From Chthoniobacteraceae bacterium (GTDB lineage Bacteria; Verrucomicrobiota; Verrucomicrobiia; Chthoniobacterales; Chthoniobacteraceae): DNA of 64,000 bases. How positions within the stretch are numbered: position 1 is the first letter of the stretch; the number at the start of each line of letters is the position of its first letter. The notes below the pieces were generated by a model, which saw only the letters and a program-made list of their open reading frames with translations, had not been told where the DNA came from and did no database searches. Shown here piece by piece: positions 53,146 through 60,845 of this stretch. Position numbers and translations under genes: made by a program. Location of the stretch: the NCBI GenBank assembly GCA_947476255.1, contig CANJPY010000004.1, forward strand, positions 33,330 to 97,329. Direction: 5' to 3'.

Positions 53146-54345
53146 TTATTCCTCGGCAGCGGATGTTCTGTGGGTCTGCTGGGATATAAAAACCAGCTGC
53201 TCTAAGGCTTTCGACGGCTTCAACCGGACGGGTTCCTCTCTCCATGGCAATCCAGACTCCTTAGCCTCTCTGATAGTTGCATTAAGCAGCTCACGGGTTT
53301 TCGCTGCGGCCATTTTAAACGTCTCGCGACTTGCTTCCGCCCCTAGAATTTCAAACTCAGCATCCGCTTGGTCCAAAACCAAATCGCAGCGAGAGCGGAG
53401 GTGCCATCCCTTTTCTACGTTTAAAGCCACAGAGTGAAGAGCAAGGGCGGCGAGAACAGCATGGGCTTTGCTGGATGTCTGCCTTGTGTCCCTCCCGGCT
53501 ACAGGAAACTGCAACTGGCGCAGGGCAGAGAACGAAACGGCCGTTGATTGTTGGATATAATCCACGGTGACCCCGCCATGAGGCATCTTTTCAGTCCCGC
53601 CGTCCCATGGGACACTTCCATGATTAAGTTCCGAGGGCTTTTTCACCTTGTTTTTCTTACTCTTACTCAAGAGAGCCCACATCGCATCCTTTGTGGACTT
53701 AAGGATTTCCTCTGGATTGATTGCGCCGGCCGCATTGAGTGGATCAATTCGAGTCCCAGCCCTGCTCGCCTGAAGAGCGTTAATTCCGACTATTTCACTG
53801 ACAACACATCGAGCATATTTCTCACCCAAACCACCATTCACCCCAGTAGAATCCCAGCTTCCAAAAAGCAAACTTGCTGGCGAAATTCCGAAGATTGCCG
53901 TCGAGTTTTTTGCATTCGCATTAATCGCAGCTTTACCCTCCTCACTTAGCGGAAAGGGCAATTCTTGATCGGTTACGGAATCCCTCAAAATCGCATCGAA
54001 AATCCGGTGAGGACACTCGAAACATGTCAGTTTCCCTATGGGTTTTGTTAAACCCTGAGTGCTGGAAAAATCAGTTTCAACATGGGGGACGAAAATCATA
54101 TTCGTCCTGATGTCCTCCAAAAGGGCCTCTTCCATCCGGTTTGCCTGACTTTGAACACTATCAAGAATCGCGCATTCCACGGCTTGCTCATAGCCCGAAA
54201 CACGCCTCTCCGAGATTAAATACTTTCCGCCAGAGTAGGTGCTAGGAAAAACAATTTCTCCCTGCCCATAAAGTGGTTGGAGTCGAATTCTCAAGCGTAC
54301 GCCAGCTGCCTTTTGGACAATTTCAAGAAGTTTTTCGGTCGTCAT
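53146..54345 (-). CDS. csb1: Csb1 (Cas7-like, GSU0053 family)
   Basis: A 399-aa protein starting at MTTEKLLEIVQKAAGVRLR; an upstream in-frame ATG at 54387 is possible. Family landmarks are LQPLYGQGEIVFPSTYSGGK, SVQSQANRMEEALL, APHRIFDAILRDS-type spacing, SLLFGSWDSTG, KYARCVVSEIVGINAL and a C-terminal LRSRCDLVLD. Csb1 forms the Cas7 backbone that coats the spacer. It is the first gene of the cas operon, so the promoter lies in the AT-rich region to its right. Confidence 0.88.
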   Translation of the reverse strand: MTTEKLLEIVQKAAGVRLRIRLQPLYGQGEIVFPSTYSGGKYLISERRVSGYEQAVECAILDSVQSQANRMEEALLEDIRTNMIFVPHVETDFSSTQGLTKPIGKLTCFECPHRIFDAILRDSVTDQELPFPLSEEGKAAINANAKNSTAIFGISPASLLFGSWDSTGVNGGLGEKYARCVVSEIVGINALQASRAGTRIDPLNAAGAINPEEILKSTKDAMWALLSKSKKNKVKKPSELNHGSVPWDGGTEKMPHGGVTVDYIQQSTAVSFSALRQLQFPVAGRDTRQTSSKAHAVLAALALHSVALNVEKGWHLRSRCDLVLDQADAEFEILGAEASRETFKMAAAKTRELLNATIREAKESGLPWREEPVRLKPSKALEQLVFISQQTHRTSAAEE

Positions 54346-54947
54346 ATTATGTTTTTTGGATGGGAGTTTGGATGGTTTTCTAAGCAAAGAGCCATTGGCC
54401 CATCCCCCCTGAATCTTTACGATCCTATCTGGAGGGGGTGGACAAATATGGGGGTACCCTTGGAGGGAAATAAGTATTTTGGAGACTTTTTGCGCTCAAC
54501 AACCCACGCAAAAGAACCTGTGACGTGAGTTCTAAATTCACAACAATCAAAATTCAATAGCGACTACACGGGATTTTTTTAGCGGCAGGCGAATTCACCC
54601 TAGAGCAGCATGAGCAACATATTACACATCAAAAATATAGCGCGAATTAGCCTGAGAACTTCTATCAACGCTAATAGTTCTAAAAAACAGGCAACGAGCT
54701 TTTTACCCAGCCTTTGCTCCGAAATCTTTATTTAAAAATTGGGGGCTTCCTCCGCTTGTATGAGCCCCCATCAACAGTGTAGTTCTCACGATGTTCACAG
54801 TTCGCGGACTGCTCGACCAACAACGAGGATTTGATTCGAAACAGATACCCCCCTCGCAAAATCTGCAGCAAAAGCCGGTATGATCTCATGAGGCGCGAGT
54901 TTCGCTGTTGAAACCCGCAATTTTCCTCAAAAAGGAGGTGAAAAATC
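54346..54947. other. AT-rich intergenic region (cas promoter side)
   Basis: About 600 bases with no convincing gene. It is distinctly AT-rich between 54530 and 54730. It should contain the leftward cas operon promoter and a rightward promoter for the small ORF at 54948. A minus-strand terminator-like hairpin lies at 54734-54770. Confidence 0.55.
54734..54770 (-). terminator. Terminator-like hairpin
   Basis: An 8-bp stem TGGGGGCT / AGCCCCCA (54740-54747 with 54763-54770) with a 15-base loop, followed on the minus strand by an AT-rich run with five T. No minus-strand gene ends here. It could insulate the cas operon from antisense transcription or end an unseen small RNA. Confidence 0.45.
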
Positions 54948-55043
54948 ATGTCACTACCCGTGAAAGCGCTTGTTAGCGCCTTGCTTGCCGTTGCCGCCAC
55001 GATTGCTGAAGAGACGATCAAGGAGACAAAGGGCAAACGATAG
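54948..55043 (+). CDS. Small 31-aa ORF with near-perfect Shine-Dalgarno site
   Basis: MSLPVKALVSALLAVAATIA followed by a charged tail with EETIKETKGKR. A hydrophobic segment of about 15 residues precedes the charged tail, so it could be a membrane peptide. The ribosome site AAAGGAGGTG at 54931-54940 is close to a full complement of the 16S 3' end and lies seven bases from the ATG; I noticed no comparably strong site elsewhere in the window. It is first in the rightward module. No family is recognised. Confidence 0.55.
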   Translation: MSLPVKALVSALLAVAATIAEETIKETKGKR

Positions 55044-55129
55044 CGCCTGCAAAGGAGACCGGTCTCCCATTTCACAAGTGCGGCAGTGGTTGATTAACAC
55101 CCTCACACAAACCGCGTCCACCAGCGACT

Positions 55130-55157
55130 GGCCCGTCCAAATCCGGCGGGCCTTTTT
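55130..55157 (+). terminator. Terminator/attenuator hairpin
   Basis: Stem GGCCCG (55130-55135) and CGGGCC (55147-55152) followed by TTTTT. It lies 86 bases after the small ORF and 31 bases before the next start codon. It either ends the small-ORF transcript or attenuates the downstream gene. Confidence 0.6.
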
Positions 55158-55188
55158 GCTGCCTGGACACCACAGAAACAAGACACAT

Positions 55189-55689
55189 ATGGCAGTCAAA
55201 TTGGTCGCAAACTACAGCAAACGACTCGGACTTCCCGGGTACAGCAGTCATCAGTTCAGCGTCACCGTCGAAAGCGAACTCCACAACACCGACAATGTGA
55301 GCATTGAAGCCGCACGGCTTTATAAAACGCTCCAGATCGCAGTAGACACGGAGATTCAGAGCACAGGCTTTGTTCCGGATGAGGCGTACGGGATCACCCC
55401 AATCGCACCTACGGCACCAAAGCTGACAGTCACAAGGCGTGATGAACCCGAGCGACCTTGGCGTGCAAGTGACAAGCAGCGGGAGTTGATCCTAAAGCTC
55501 GTGCATGACAGCGCGGTCGATATGGCAACAGTTGAAGAACTCGCCTTGGAAATGTTCGACACTGGGGATCTTCCCAGCCTCAACAAAATCCAAGCAAGCG
55601 GGCTCATCGACGAACTGCTCACCCGCTACGGTAAGAAGAACCGACGCGAGACAGCTCCAACTCCAGCATGGAAAGCGAGGACAAGATGA
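55189..55689 (+). CDS. Unknown protein of phage/plasmid-like recombination module
   Basis: A 166-aa protein starting at MAVKLVANYSKRLGLPGYSS. The first 90 residues look like a compact alpha/beta domain (HQFSVTVESELHNTDNVSIE, then ARLYKTLQIAVDTEIQSTG). A linker and a helical C-terminal part (ASDKQRELILKLVHDSAVDM) follow. No family is recognised. It overlaps the nuclease gene by four bases (ATGA at 55686), so both are made together, which suggests a role in DNA handling. A single-strand-binding or annealing function is only a guess. Confidence 0.7.
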   Translation: MAVKLVANYSKRLGLPGYSSHQFSVTVESELHNTDNVSIEAARLYKTLQIAVDTEIQSTGFVPDEAYGITPIAPTAPKLTVTRRDEPERPWRASDKQRELILKLVHDSAVDMATVEELALEMFDTGDLPSLNKIQASGLIDELLTRYGKKNRRETAPTPAWKARTR

Positions 55690-56519
55690 TTGCGATCAAC
55701 GGTGAGATCCCCTCAGCAATCAATCGCGTTCACGACGTACTACGTGAACCAGTGAGCGCGAGCAGGCTCAACGCGTTTCACAGTTGCAGGCTGAAGTTCT
55801 ACTTCCGCTACATCCTAAAGCTGCGAAAGTCCGTGGGCGCGGCATTGCACGTTGGTAAAAGTGTCCACGCCGCTCTTCAGGAATGGAGTAAGCGGCGCTG
55901 GCACTCTAAGCCATCAGAGAGCGAGGACCTTCGAGACGGGTTCAACAATCATTGGATTTCCCTGCAAGCAGAGGATCCAGTCGACTTTGAACCCGGCGAA
56001 GAAAGTGTTGAGCAATCCAAGGCTTGGGGGCTTGTGGAAATGTACCTGCGTGACACTCCGATTCCAGCTGCTGAAAAGCCGGTGGCGGTTGAAGTGGCGG
56101 TGGACAGAGATCTAGCTGTGCACGGGCTCCCTGTATTGCGCGGTGTGATTGACCTCATTCGGCCAGGTGGAATTCGGCCAGGTGGAAAAATCGTGGATTT
56201 TAAAACCACAGCCGTTACCCCAAATGAGCCACAAGCGGAGCATCGCAACCAACTCCAGCTCACAGCCTACGGTCTCCTTTATCGGGAGGCCACTGGTGAA
56301 AAAGAGTCAGGGTTCGAGCTGCATCACTTGGTGAAAACCAAAGCGCCAAAGCTTGTAATTACCACGCACGATCCGGTGGATGGGAAGCAGGAAAGCAAAC
56401 TGTTTCGCAGCATCGAGTCGTATGTCGACGGGGTCCAGAGAGAGGACTGGGTCGCTAGTCCCGGCTTGCAATGCGTCGCCTGTGAATTCTTCAACGAATG
56501 CAAAGGGGGTGCGATGTGA
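55686..56519 (+). CDS. Cas4/RecB-like PD-(D/E)XK nuclease with Fe-S cysteines
   Basis: A 277-aa nuclease starting at MIAINGEIPSAINRVHDVLR, chosen for its ATGA overlap with the upstream gene. SRLNAFHSCRLKFYFRYI carries C34 and the RecB entry motif. GKSVHAALQEW and IVDFKTTAVTPNEPQAEHRN supply the active-site His, Asp and Lys, and QLQLTAYGLLYREATG the motif III Gln-Tyr. C263, C266 and C272 near the end complete a four-Cys Fe-S set as in Cas4/AddB. The catalytic core is preceded by a small duplication, RPGGIRPGG (about 56159-56187). It is probably an exonuclease for the element's recombination. Confidence 0.85.
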   Translation: MIAINGEIPSAINRVHDVLREPVSASRLNAFHSCRLKFYFRYILKLRKSVGAALHVGKSVHAALQEWSKRRWHSKPSESEDLRDGFNNHWISLQAEDPVDFEPGEESVEQSKAWGLVEMYLRDTPIPAAEKPVAVEVAVDRDLAVHGLPVLRGVIDLIRPGGIRPGGKIVDFKTTAVTPNEPQAEHRNQLQLTAYGLLYREATGEKESGFELHHLVKTKAPKLVITTHDPVDGKQESKLFRSIESYVDGVQREDWVASPGLQCVACEFFNECKGGAM

Positions 56520-56665
56520 GTCGGCTGACGTTATTTCCCAGAACTCACTTCTGCGCCGAGTGCGGAAAGCCGTTGGATTTCACGAGCAGGTGGAATCCGT
56601 TCGGTGAAAAGGTCCGCTGCACCAGCTGCAGTGAAAACTGGGGCGAAGTAATTGGGGGTTGCTGA
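56516..56665 (+). CDS. 49-aa zinc-ribbon protein
   Basis: A short frame starting with GTG at 56516 and overlapping the nuclease stop by four bases (GTGA). It encodes a signal-free protein with two CxxC knuckles, FCAEC and RCTSC, 19 residues apart, and a Trp-rich end (ENWGEVIGGC). This is the layout of a single zinc ribbon. Translational coupling makes it credible despite its size. It could be a nucleic-acid-binding accessory of the nuclease. Confidence 0.65.
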   Translation: MSRLTLFPRTHFCAECGKPLDFTSRWNPFGEKVRCTSCSENWGEVIGGC

Positions 56666-56678
56666 AAAGAAAAAGTCT

Positions 56679-56879
56679 ATGCCACCGATTCTTGGAAGGC
56701 GTGGAGTAAAGCCCTCGATGCTTTTTCTCTGTTGTGACTGCGGAGATGTCACAACGGGTGAAGAGGTAATCCAGGGGGCCTATGTCCACGTCGTAAAACG
56801 CAATGTTCACGATCTTGGGAATTCCGTCTGGCGGTGCGAGTGCTGCCAGGAGGATCTCGAAGACCGGGAACGAAACTAA
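56679..56879 (+). CDS. 66-aa zinc-ribbon protein
   Basis: Starts at MPPILGRRGVKPSMLFLC, 13 bases after the previous stop. Two Cys pairs, CCDCGD and RCECCQ, about 34 residues apart, suggest a zinc-bound fold. The middle (EEVIQGAYVHVVKRNVHDLG) is beta-like. No named family is recognised. It belongs to the same module by spacing. Confidence 0.55.
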   Translation: MPPILGRRGVKPSMLFLCCDCGDVTTGEEVIQGAYVHVVKRNVHDLGNSVWRCECCQEDLEDRERN

Positions 56880-56900
56880 CCCACAACAATCAACCAATTT

Positions 56901-56945
56901 GCAGAAGGGCTGGAGGCACAACGCTTCCGGCCTTTCTGCGTTTTA
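56901..56945 (+). terminator. Very stable hairpin before DUF932 gene
   Basis: A 17-bp stem (56901-56917 with 56923-56939) with loop ACAAC, followed by GTTTTAA. The three imperfect positions are all G-U pairs in plus-strand RNA and would be A-C mismatches on the other strand, so the RNA form is from the plus strand. It ends 26 bases before the DUF932 start and could be a terminator or attenuator. Confidence 0.7.
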
Positions 56946-56965
56946 ACCCAAACCAAAATAACAAG

Positions 56966-57748
56966 ATGAACACAATAATTGAAGGGCCAGTGAGCGCCCA
57001 GAAGCCACCGAAAGGAATGCTGCTTCACTGCGGCGCTGAGTTAGTCAGCCGGAAGCAACTGTGGGAAGTACCCACGCCGAGAAACACTGAAACATGGTAC
57101 CCGCTGGCTCACAGCAAAGTGCTCAACGAAGTCCACGATCAGCTCGACAGTTGCGGGTTCATTGTGACGGAAGAAGCGCATGCACTGAGTCACGATGGTC
57201 AACGCTATTTCGGTGTGTTGAACATCACGTTGCCCGGACGCGGTATCTTTGAATGGAGCTGGGCCGTAGGAATACGGAACAGCCATGACAAGACGTTCCC
57301 AGCAGGGTTGGTGGCAGGCACTAAAGTATTCTGCTGTGATAATTTGTGCTTCAGTGGCGAGGTTCAAATCGCGAGGAAACACACCCGCTTTGCTGAGCGT
57401 GATCTGCGTCATTTGACAGCACGAGCCGTAGGTCTGCTTGGGAATAAACTCGAGAGCCTTGACCAGCGGATTCTTTGCTACAATGAAACACGTATAGACG
57501 ATCAGCGTGCTCACGACATCGTCATCAAAGCCTTGGATGCCGGTGCGATCACCACGACCCAAGTTCCTGATGTTCTCCACGAATGGCGTGAACCGAGTCA
57601 CCCTGAGTTTCTGCCACGTACCGCTTGGAGCTTGTTCAACGCCGTGACAGAGGTCCACAAACGAGTGAATCCCCACACTGCCTGCAAGCGCGGAGAGGCC
57701 TTGTACGGGCTCTTCGACGCCGAGGCAGGGGTGCACGGCAGGAACTGA
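56966..57748 (+). CDS. DUF932 (phage/plasmid-like TIGR03299) protein
   Basis: A 260-aa protein starting at MNTIIEGPVSAQKPPKGMLL. Family elements include YPLAHSKVLNEVHDQLDSCG, YFGVLNITLPGRGIFEWSWA, GIRNSHDKTFPAGLVAGTKV, FCCDNLCFSGEV and KRGEALYGLFDA near the end. DUF932 proteins are found on plasmids, ICEs and phages, often near recombination genes, and have no proven activity. Its presence supports the mobile origin of 54.9-57.8 kb. A terminator follows at 57821. Confidence 0.82.
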   Translation: MNTIIEGPVSAQKPPKGMLLHCGAELVSRKQLWEVPTPRNTETWYPLAHSKVLNEVHDQLDSCGFIVTEEAHALSHDGQRYFGVLNITLPGRGIFEWSWAVGIRNSHDKTFPAGLVAGTKVFCCDNLCFSGEVQIARKHTRFAERDLRHLTARAVGLLGNKLESLDQRILCYNETRIDDQRAHDIVIKALDAGAITTTQVPDVLHEWREPSHPEFLPRTAWSLFNAVTEVHKRVNPHTACKRGEALYGLFDAEAGVHGRN

Positions 57749-58077
57749 GGATTGCGGGCGTACGAGCATCTGGAGACGTCCAGAATGCGAGTCAGGGATG
57801 CTGTGGTGTCCTTGGCGGAAAGAGGTCCCGGCGTGGATCTCTTTTTTAGCTGTTAGCTGATGGAAAGAGGGCTAGGGACGTTTCGCAGCGAGAATGCTCC
57901 ATTGCCCAAATTGACGCTCAAACTGAGGCTCGGAACTGGTGCGCAAGTTAAACGGGACGAGATTTGAACCAAAGCCGGTCTTTTGCCGGAAACCAAAGCC
58001 AAACTCACACATAACGGCCGGATTTCGCCGGAAGCCCCTCAAGGAATCGGTCAGAAGCAATTCTCGATTATCGCTAA
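57749..58077. other. Intergenic region after DUF932 gene
   Basis: No gene seen. It holds the terminator at 57821-57847 and short GC-rich hairpin-like motifs built on GCCGG/CCGGA at about 57970-58035. Confidence 0.55.
57821..57847 (+). terminator. Rho-independent terminator of the DUF932 gene
   Basis: Stem AGAGGTCC / GGATCTCT (one G-U pair) with a 6-base loop, followed by five T residues, 73 bases after the stop codon. Confidence 0.75.
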
Positions 58078-58128
58078 GCGCCCAGTCTGAAGAAATCGTG
58101 CCGGGGGGTGAAAAGCAAATTCTATCCT
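58078..58128 (+). repeat. Island repeat copy A (divergent)
   Basis: A 51-base relative of copies B and C with the core CTGAAGAAATCGTGCCGGGG and the shared end TATCCT. It differs from them at about eight positions. It ends directly against the ATG of the split ecsC gene at 58129. Orientation is the same as B and C. Confidence 0.75.
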
Positions 58129-58177
58129 ATGAACAAACCATCCAAGTACGAGAAGCATGCCCTTTGCGAGATTCACG

Positions 58178-58185
58178 CATGGAAG
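58178..58185. repeat. 8-bp target-site duplication, left copy
   Basis: CATGGAAG, identical to 59611-59618, flanks the IS256-family element. Confidence 0.9.
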
Positions 58186-59610
58186 GGCAGTGTAAACTTT
58201 TGTCTGTAAAAGCTGCGCAACTGAAATCTGCCGCTCAGGCAGAATGATGGAGCGTAGCGGAATCGTCTGCCTGAGCGGCGGCGCCCTCCCTCTCTAGGGT
58301 TGTAGTGTCCGCCCAAGACTGGAAGCTGAAGGTGCGAACCAAAACAGCACCAGCCATGGACGAACACAACATACCTACCACCTCTGAGGATCTCATCAAC
58401 ATGCTTCTCTCCGAGGGACTCGGCGAAGGACTCCCAAAAGTTGCCGAGATCATCCTAAACGCCGCCATGCTCATTGAACGGACCAGACATATTGGCGCAG
58501 CTCCTTATCAGCGTGTGGAGCATCGTAACGGCCACTCAAACGGCTTTAAGCCTCGCTCCTTCCATACTGCCTTGGGGGAGCTTAGTCTTGCCATTCCTCA
58601 GGTCAGAGGCAGCGACTCGCCGTTTAAAACCTCGCTCTTGGAGAAAGGGTCCCGTAGTGATCGCGCCTTAAAAGCAGCCATCGCAACTATCTACATCCAG
58701 GGGATAAGTACCCGTCGCGTCACCAAGGTCATGGAGGAACTCTGCGGCTTTGAGGTTTCTTCCACCCAAGTCTCCAACCTTTGCGCCGCACTTGACCCTG
58801 AGTTTGAGAAATGGCGCAAACGGCCGCTTCCGGATATTTCTCATCTCTTCATTGACGCCACCTATCACACTGTCCGAATCAATGGCAGCGTCCGAGACTG
58901 CGCCACTCTGATTGCCATCGGTATCCGCAGGGATAACGGCAAACGTTCCATTTTAGGCGTTTCCTGCGCCCTCTCAGAGGCCGAAGTGCATTGGCGCAGT
59001 TTCCTGAGCGATCTCAAAGAACGGGGCATCGGACTTCCTGACAGCATCACCTCCGACGCGCACGAGGGATTGCGCGCAGCCCTACGGGCCACTTTCAATT
59101 CCTGTCCCTGGTTACGCTGTCAGTTCCATCTTCAGCAAAACGCACAAGCTTACGTCCCCACGAAGGACCTTAAACAAACAGTCGCCTCTGAAATCAGTCG
59201 CATATTCGACGCCGAAGACCGCGCTGAGGCCGATGCCAAGCTTTCCAAATTCGTCAAAACTTACGAAAAAAGCGCTCCCCAACTGGCATCATGGGCGGAG
59301 CGGAATATCCCAGAAGGACTCAGCGTATTTAATTTCCCAAAAACCGACCGAAAACGCCTCCGCACTTCAAATATGTGCGAGACTCTAAACTCCCAGATCA
59401 AGCGGCGCACCCGAGTAGTCGGGCTCTTTCCAAGCGAATCTTCGCTGCTGCGTCTGGTGACCGGCGTTCTTATGGAAATTTCGGATGAATGGGAAACTGG
59501 TAAAATTTACCTCCGGCCAAACGGCCAAAAATCATCCCAATAAACCAACCCAATCCTTCACGCTTTCAATCTACTGACAGACGCTTTTACAGAAAAAAAC
59601 TTGCGCGGCC
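58186..59610 (+). mobile_element. IS256-family insertion sequence
   Basis: A 1425-bp element. The imperfect terminal inverted repeats, about 28 bp, run from 58186 to 58213 and from 59583 to 59610; both contain TCTGTAAAAGC and begin GGC. An 8-bp duplication CATGGAAG flanks it, the size usual for this family. It carries one transposase gene. The exact duplication and intact transposase indicate a fairly recent insertion. Confidence 0.92.
58356..59543 (+). CDS. IS256-family (Mutator-like) transposase
   Basis: A 395-aa DDE transposase starting at MDEHNIPTTSEDLINMLLSE. Family landmarks are YQRVEHRNGHSNGFKPRSF, ISTRRVTKVMEELCG, SHLFIDATYHTVR with the first Asp, LPDSITSDAHEGLRAALR with the second Asp, WLRCQFHLQQNA and RTSNMCETLNSQIKRRTRVV with the Glu. 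The frame is full length and uninterrupted, so it should be active. An upstream start at 58305 in the same frame is less likely. Confidence 0.93.
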   Translation: MDEHNIPTTSEDLINMLLSEGLGEGLPKVAEIILNAAMLIERTRHIGAAPYQRVEHRNGHSNGFKPRSFHTALGELSLAIPQVRGSDSPFKTSLLEKGSRSDRALKAAIATIYIQGISTRRVTKVMEELCGFEVSSTQVSNLCAALDPEFEKWRKRPLPDISHLFIDATYHTVRINGSVRDCATLIAIGIRRDNGKRSILGVSCALSEAEVHWRSFLSDLKERGIGLPDSITSDAHEGLRAALRATFNSCPWLRCQFHLQQNAQAYVPTKDLKQTVASEISRIFDAEDRAEADAKLSKFVKTYEKSAPQLASWAERNIPEGLSVFNFPKTDRKRLRTSNMCETLNSQIKRRTRVVGLFPSESSLLRLVTGVLMEISDEWETGKIYLRPNGQKSSQ

Positions 59611-59618
59611 CATGGAAG
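59611..59618. repeat. 8-bp target-site duplication, right copy
   Basis: CATGGAAG, identical to 58178-58185. It continues in frame into the rest of the ecsC coding sequence. Confidence 0.9.
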
Positions 59619-60461
59619 AACCCAGAAATTGGGTGGTTCGGCCAAGCGATGAAGGTGCTGAATTGGCCACTCGATAAAGCTGGTGACCTTGTTTTCGCGA
59701 CTCCTGGCGTTGGAGACGTCATCCGAAGTTCAGTTCAGGGAGTTACCAGCGTATGTAATGACATCGCGCATTGGAGTGTCCGTCCTGAAGCAATCTATTC
59801 GGAGTTTCGTGGTGACGGCCATACGGCCATAACTAAGCCAGCAGACATCTTTTCCCTCGACCTCGAACACATCGACAGAGTGGTTGGCTGGCTTTCTGCA
59901 AAGTATAAAGGTATTGCTCTCGCCGAGGGTGCCGGAGCGGGCCTTCTTGGCCTTCCTGGCATTCCGGCGGACATTGTCGCATTACTTTCACTTACCCTGC
60001 GAGCCATCGGTGAGTACGCAACTTACTATGGATTTGATATTTCTTTACAACAGGAACGCCTTTTCGCCATGAACGTTCTTGGCCTTGCCTCGTCTCCAAC
60101 CGATTCATCTAAGGCACTTGCGATGGCACAGTTGGTTCGAATCGCACAAGACGTAGCTCAGAAACAGACCTGGCAGCAAATTGAGCAGCACGCTTTTGTC
60201 CAAGTCATCCAGCAAATATCAAAGGCAGTTGGCATCCGGCTCACAAAAGCCAAACTTGCTCAAGTTATCCCTGTCGCCGGCGCCGCTATTGGTGGTGGGT
60301 TTAACGCATACTTCATATCCAAGGTTTGTGATGCCGCTTTCTACCTCTACCGAGAGCGATTTCTTGCGAATAAATATGGGGCTGACGTTATCGAAATAAC
60401 CGTTGAGCCGGCGAAGCATATTGACCCTCACTACCCAGAGGAGTACGCATCTATTCCTTAA

Positions 60462-60845
60462 GAATGTCGCCAGGCAATGTGCTTCAGCGAAAGCTTTTGG
60501 CTTTTGTTGATAGAGAAGCGGGGATGGTCGCTCTTTGGTGGCTGTTAGGAGACGAGTTCTTCTTCGAAGCCTCCGACTTTTAGGAAGCTTGGGAGTTGTT
60601 TGAGGACCCAGCTGGTGGTGGTGTGTTGTGCATCTTTCGAATTGCAACTGCCAGACTGCTCGTTTAACGCTCCAGCGTCCAGGCTGAAGAAATCGTGCCG
60701 GGGGGCAAAAAGCAAATGCCTATCCTTTCCTTTCCTTTCGCTGCTACACAGCCCACAAGAGGCTTACACGCACTCCTCTCCGATATGGATCACCGGTTGA
60801 GATAAACTTCTAGCCAACCCCAATCCGATCTTTGTCGCCCGTGAC
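60462..60845. other. Intergenic region holding island repeat B
   Basis: Lies between the ecsC stop and the convergent flagellin stop. No gene is supported. It contains repeat copy B and a short CCTTT-rich tract at 60723-60739. Confidence 0.55.
60663..60727 (+). repeat. Island repeat copy B (65 bp)
   Basis: From TTTAACGCTCC to TATCCTT. It matches copy C (63763-63827) at 64 of 65 positions by eye and lies exactly 3100 bases from it in the same orientation. Sequence outside these borders differs between the copies. Confidence 0.9.

Larger units (their letters stand above)
58129..60461 (+). pseudogene. EcsC-family gene split by IS256-family insertion
   Basis: Removing bases 58186-59618 (the IS plus one target copy) joins MNKPSKYEKHALCEIHAWK in frame to NPEIGWFGQAMKVLNWPLDK. 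This restores a 299-aa EcsC-family protein: Y-E-x-x-A-L-x-x-I-x-x-W opening, KYKGIALAEGAGAGLLGLPG, PADIVALLSLTLRAIGEYAT and the C-terminal RLTKAKLAQVIPVAGAAIGG. EcsC proteins have an unknown role related to ABC exporters and secretion. The first 19 codons are now cut from the rest. A TTG at 59601 inside the IS end could restart translation of a nearly complete protein. Confidence 0.85.

Noticed and set aside
54728..55075. A 115-aa minus-strand protein antisense to the small peptide gene
   Set aside because: No start signal, low-complexity composition and overlap with the strong plus-strand ribosome site and a terminator hairpin.
60219..60647. A 142-aa minus-strand frame at the end of ecsC
   Set aside because: It is antisense to conserved EcsC sequence and has a biased Arg/Thr/Leu composition, typical of a shadow frame.
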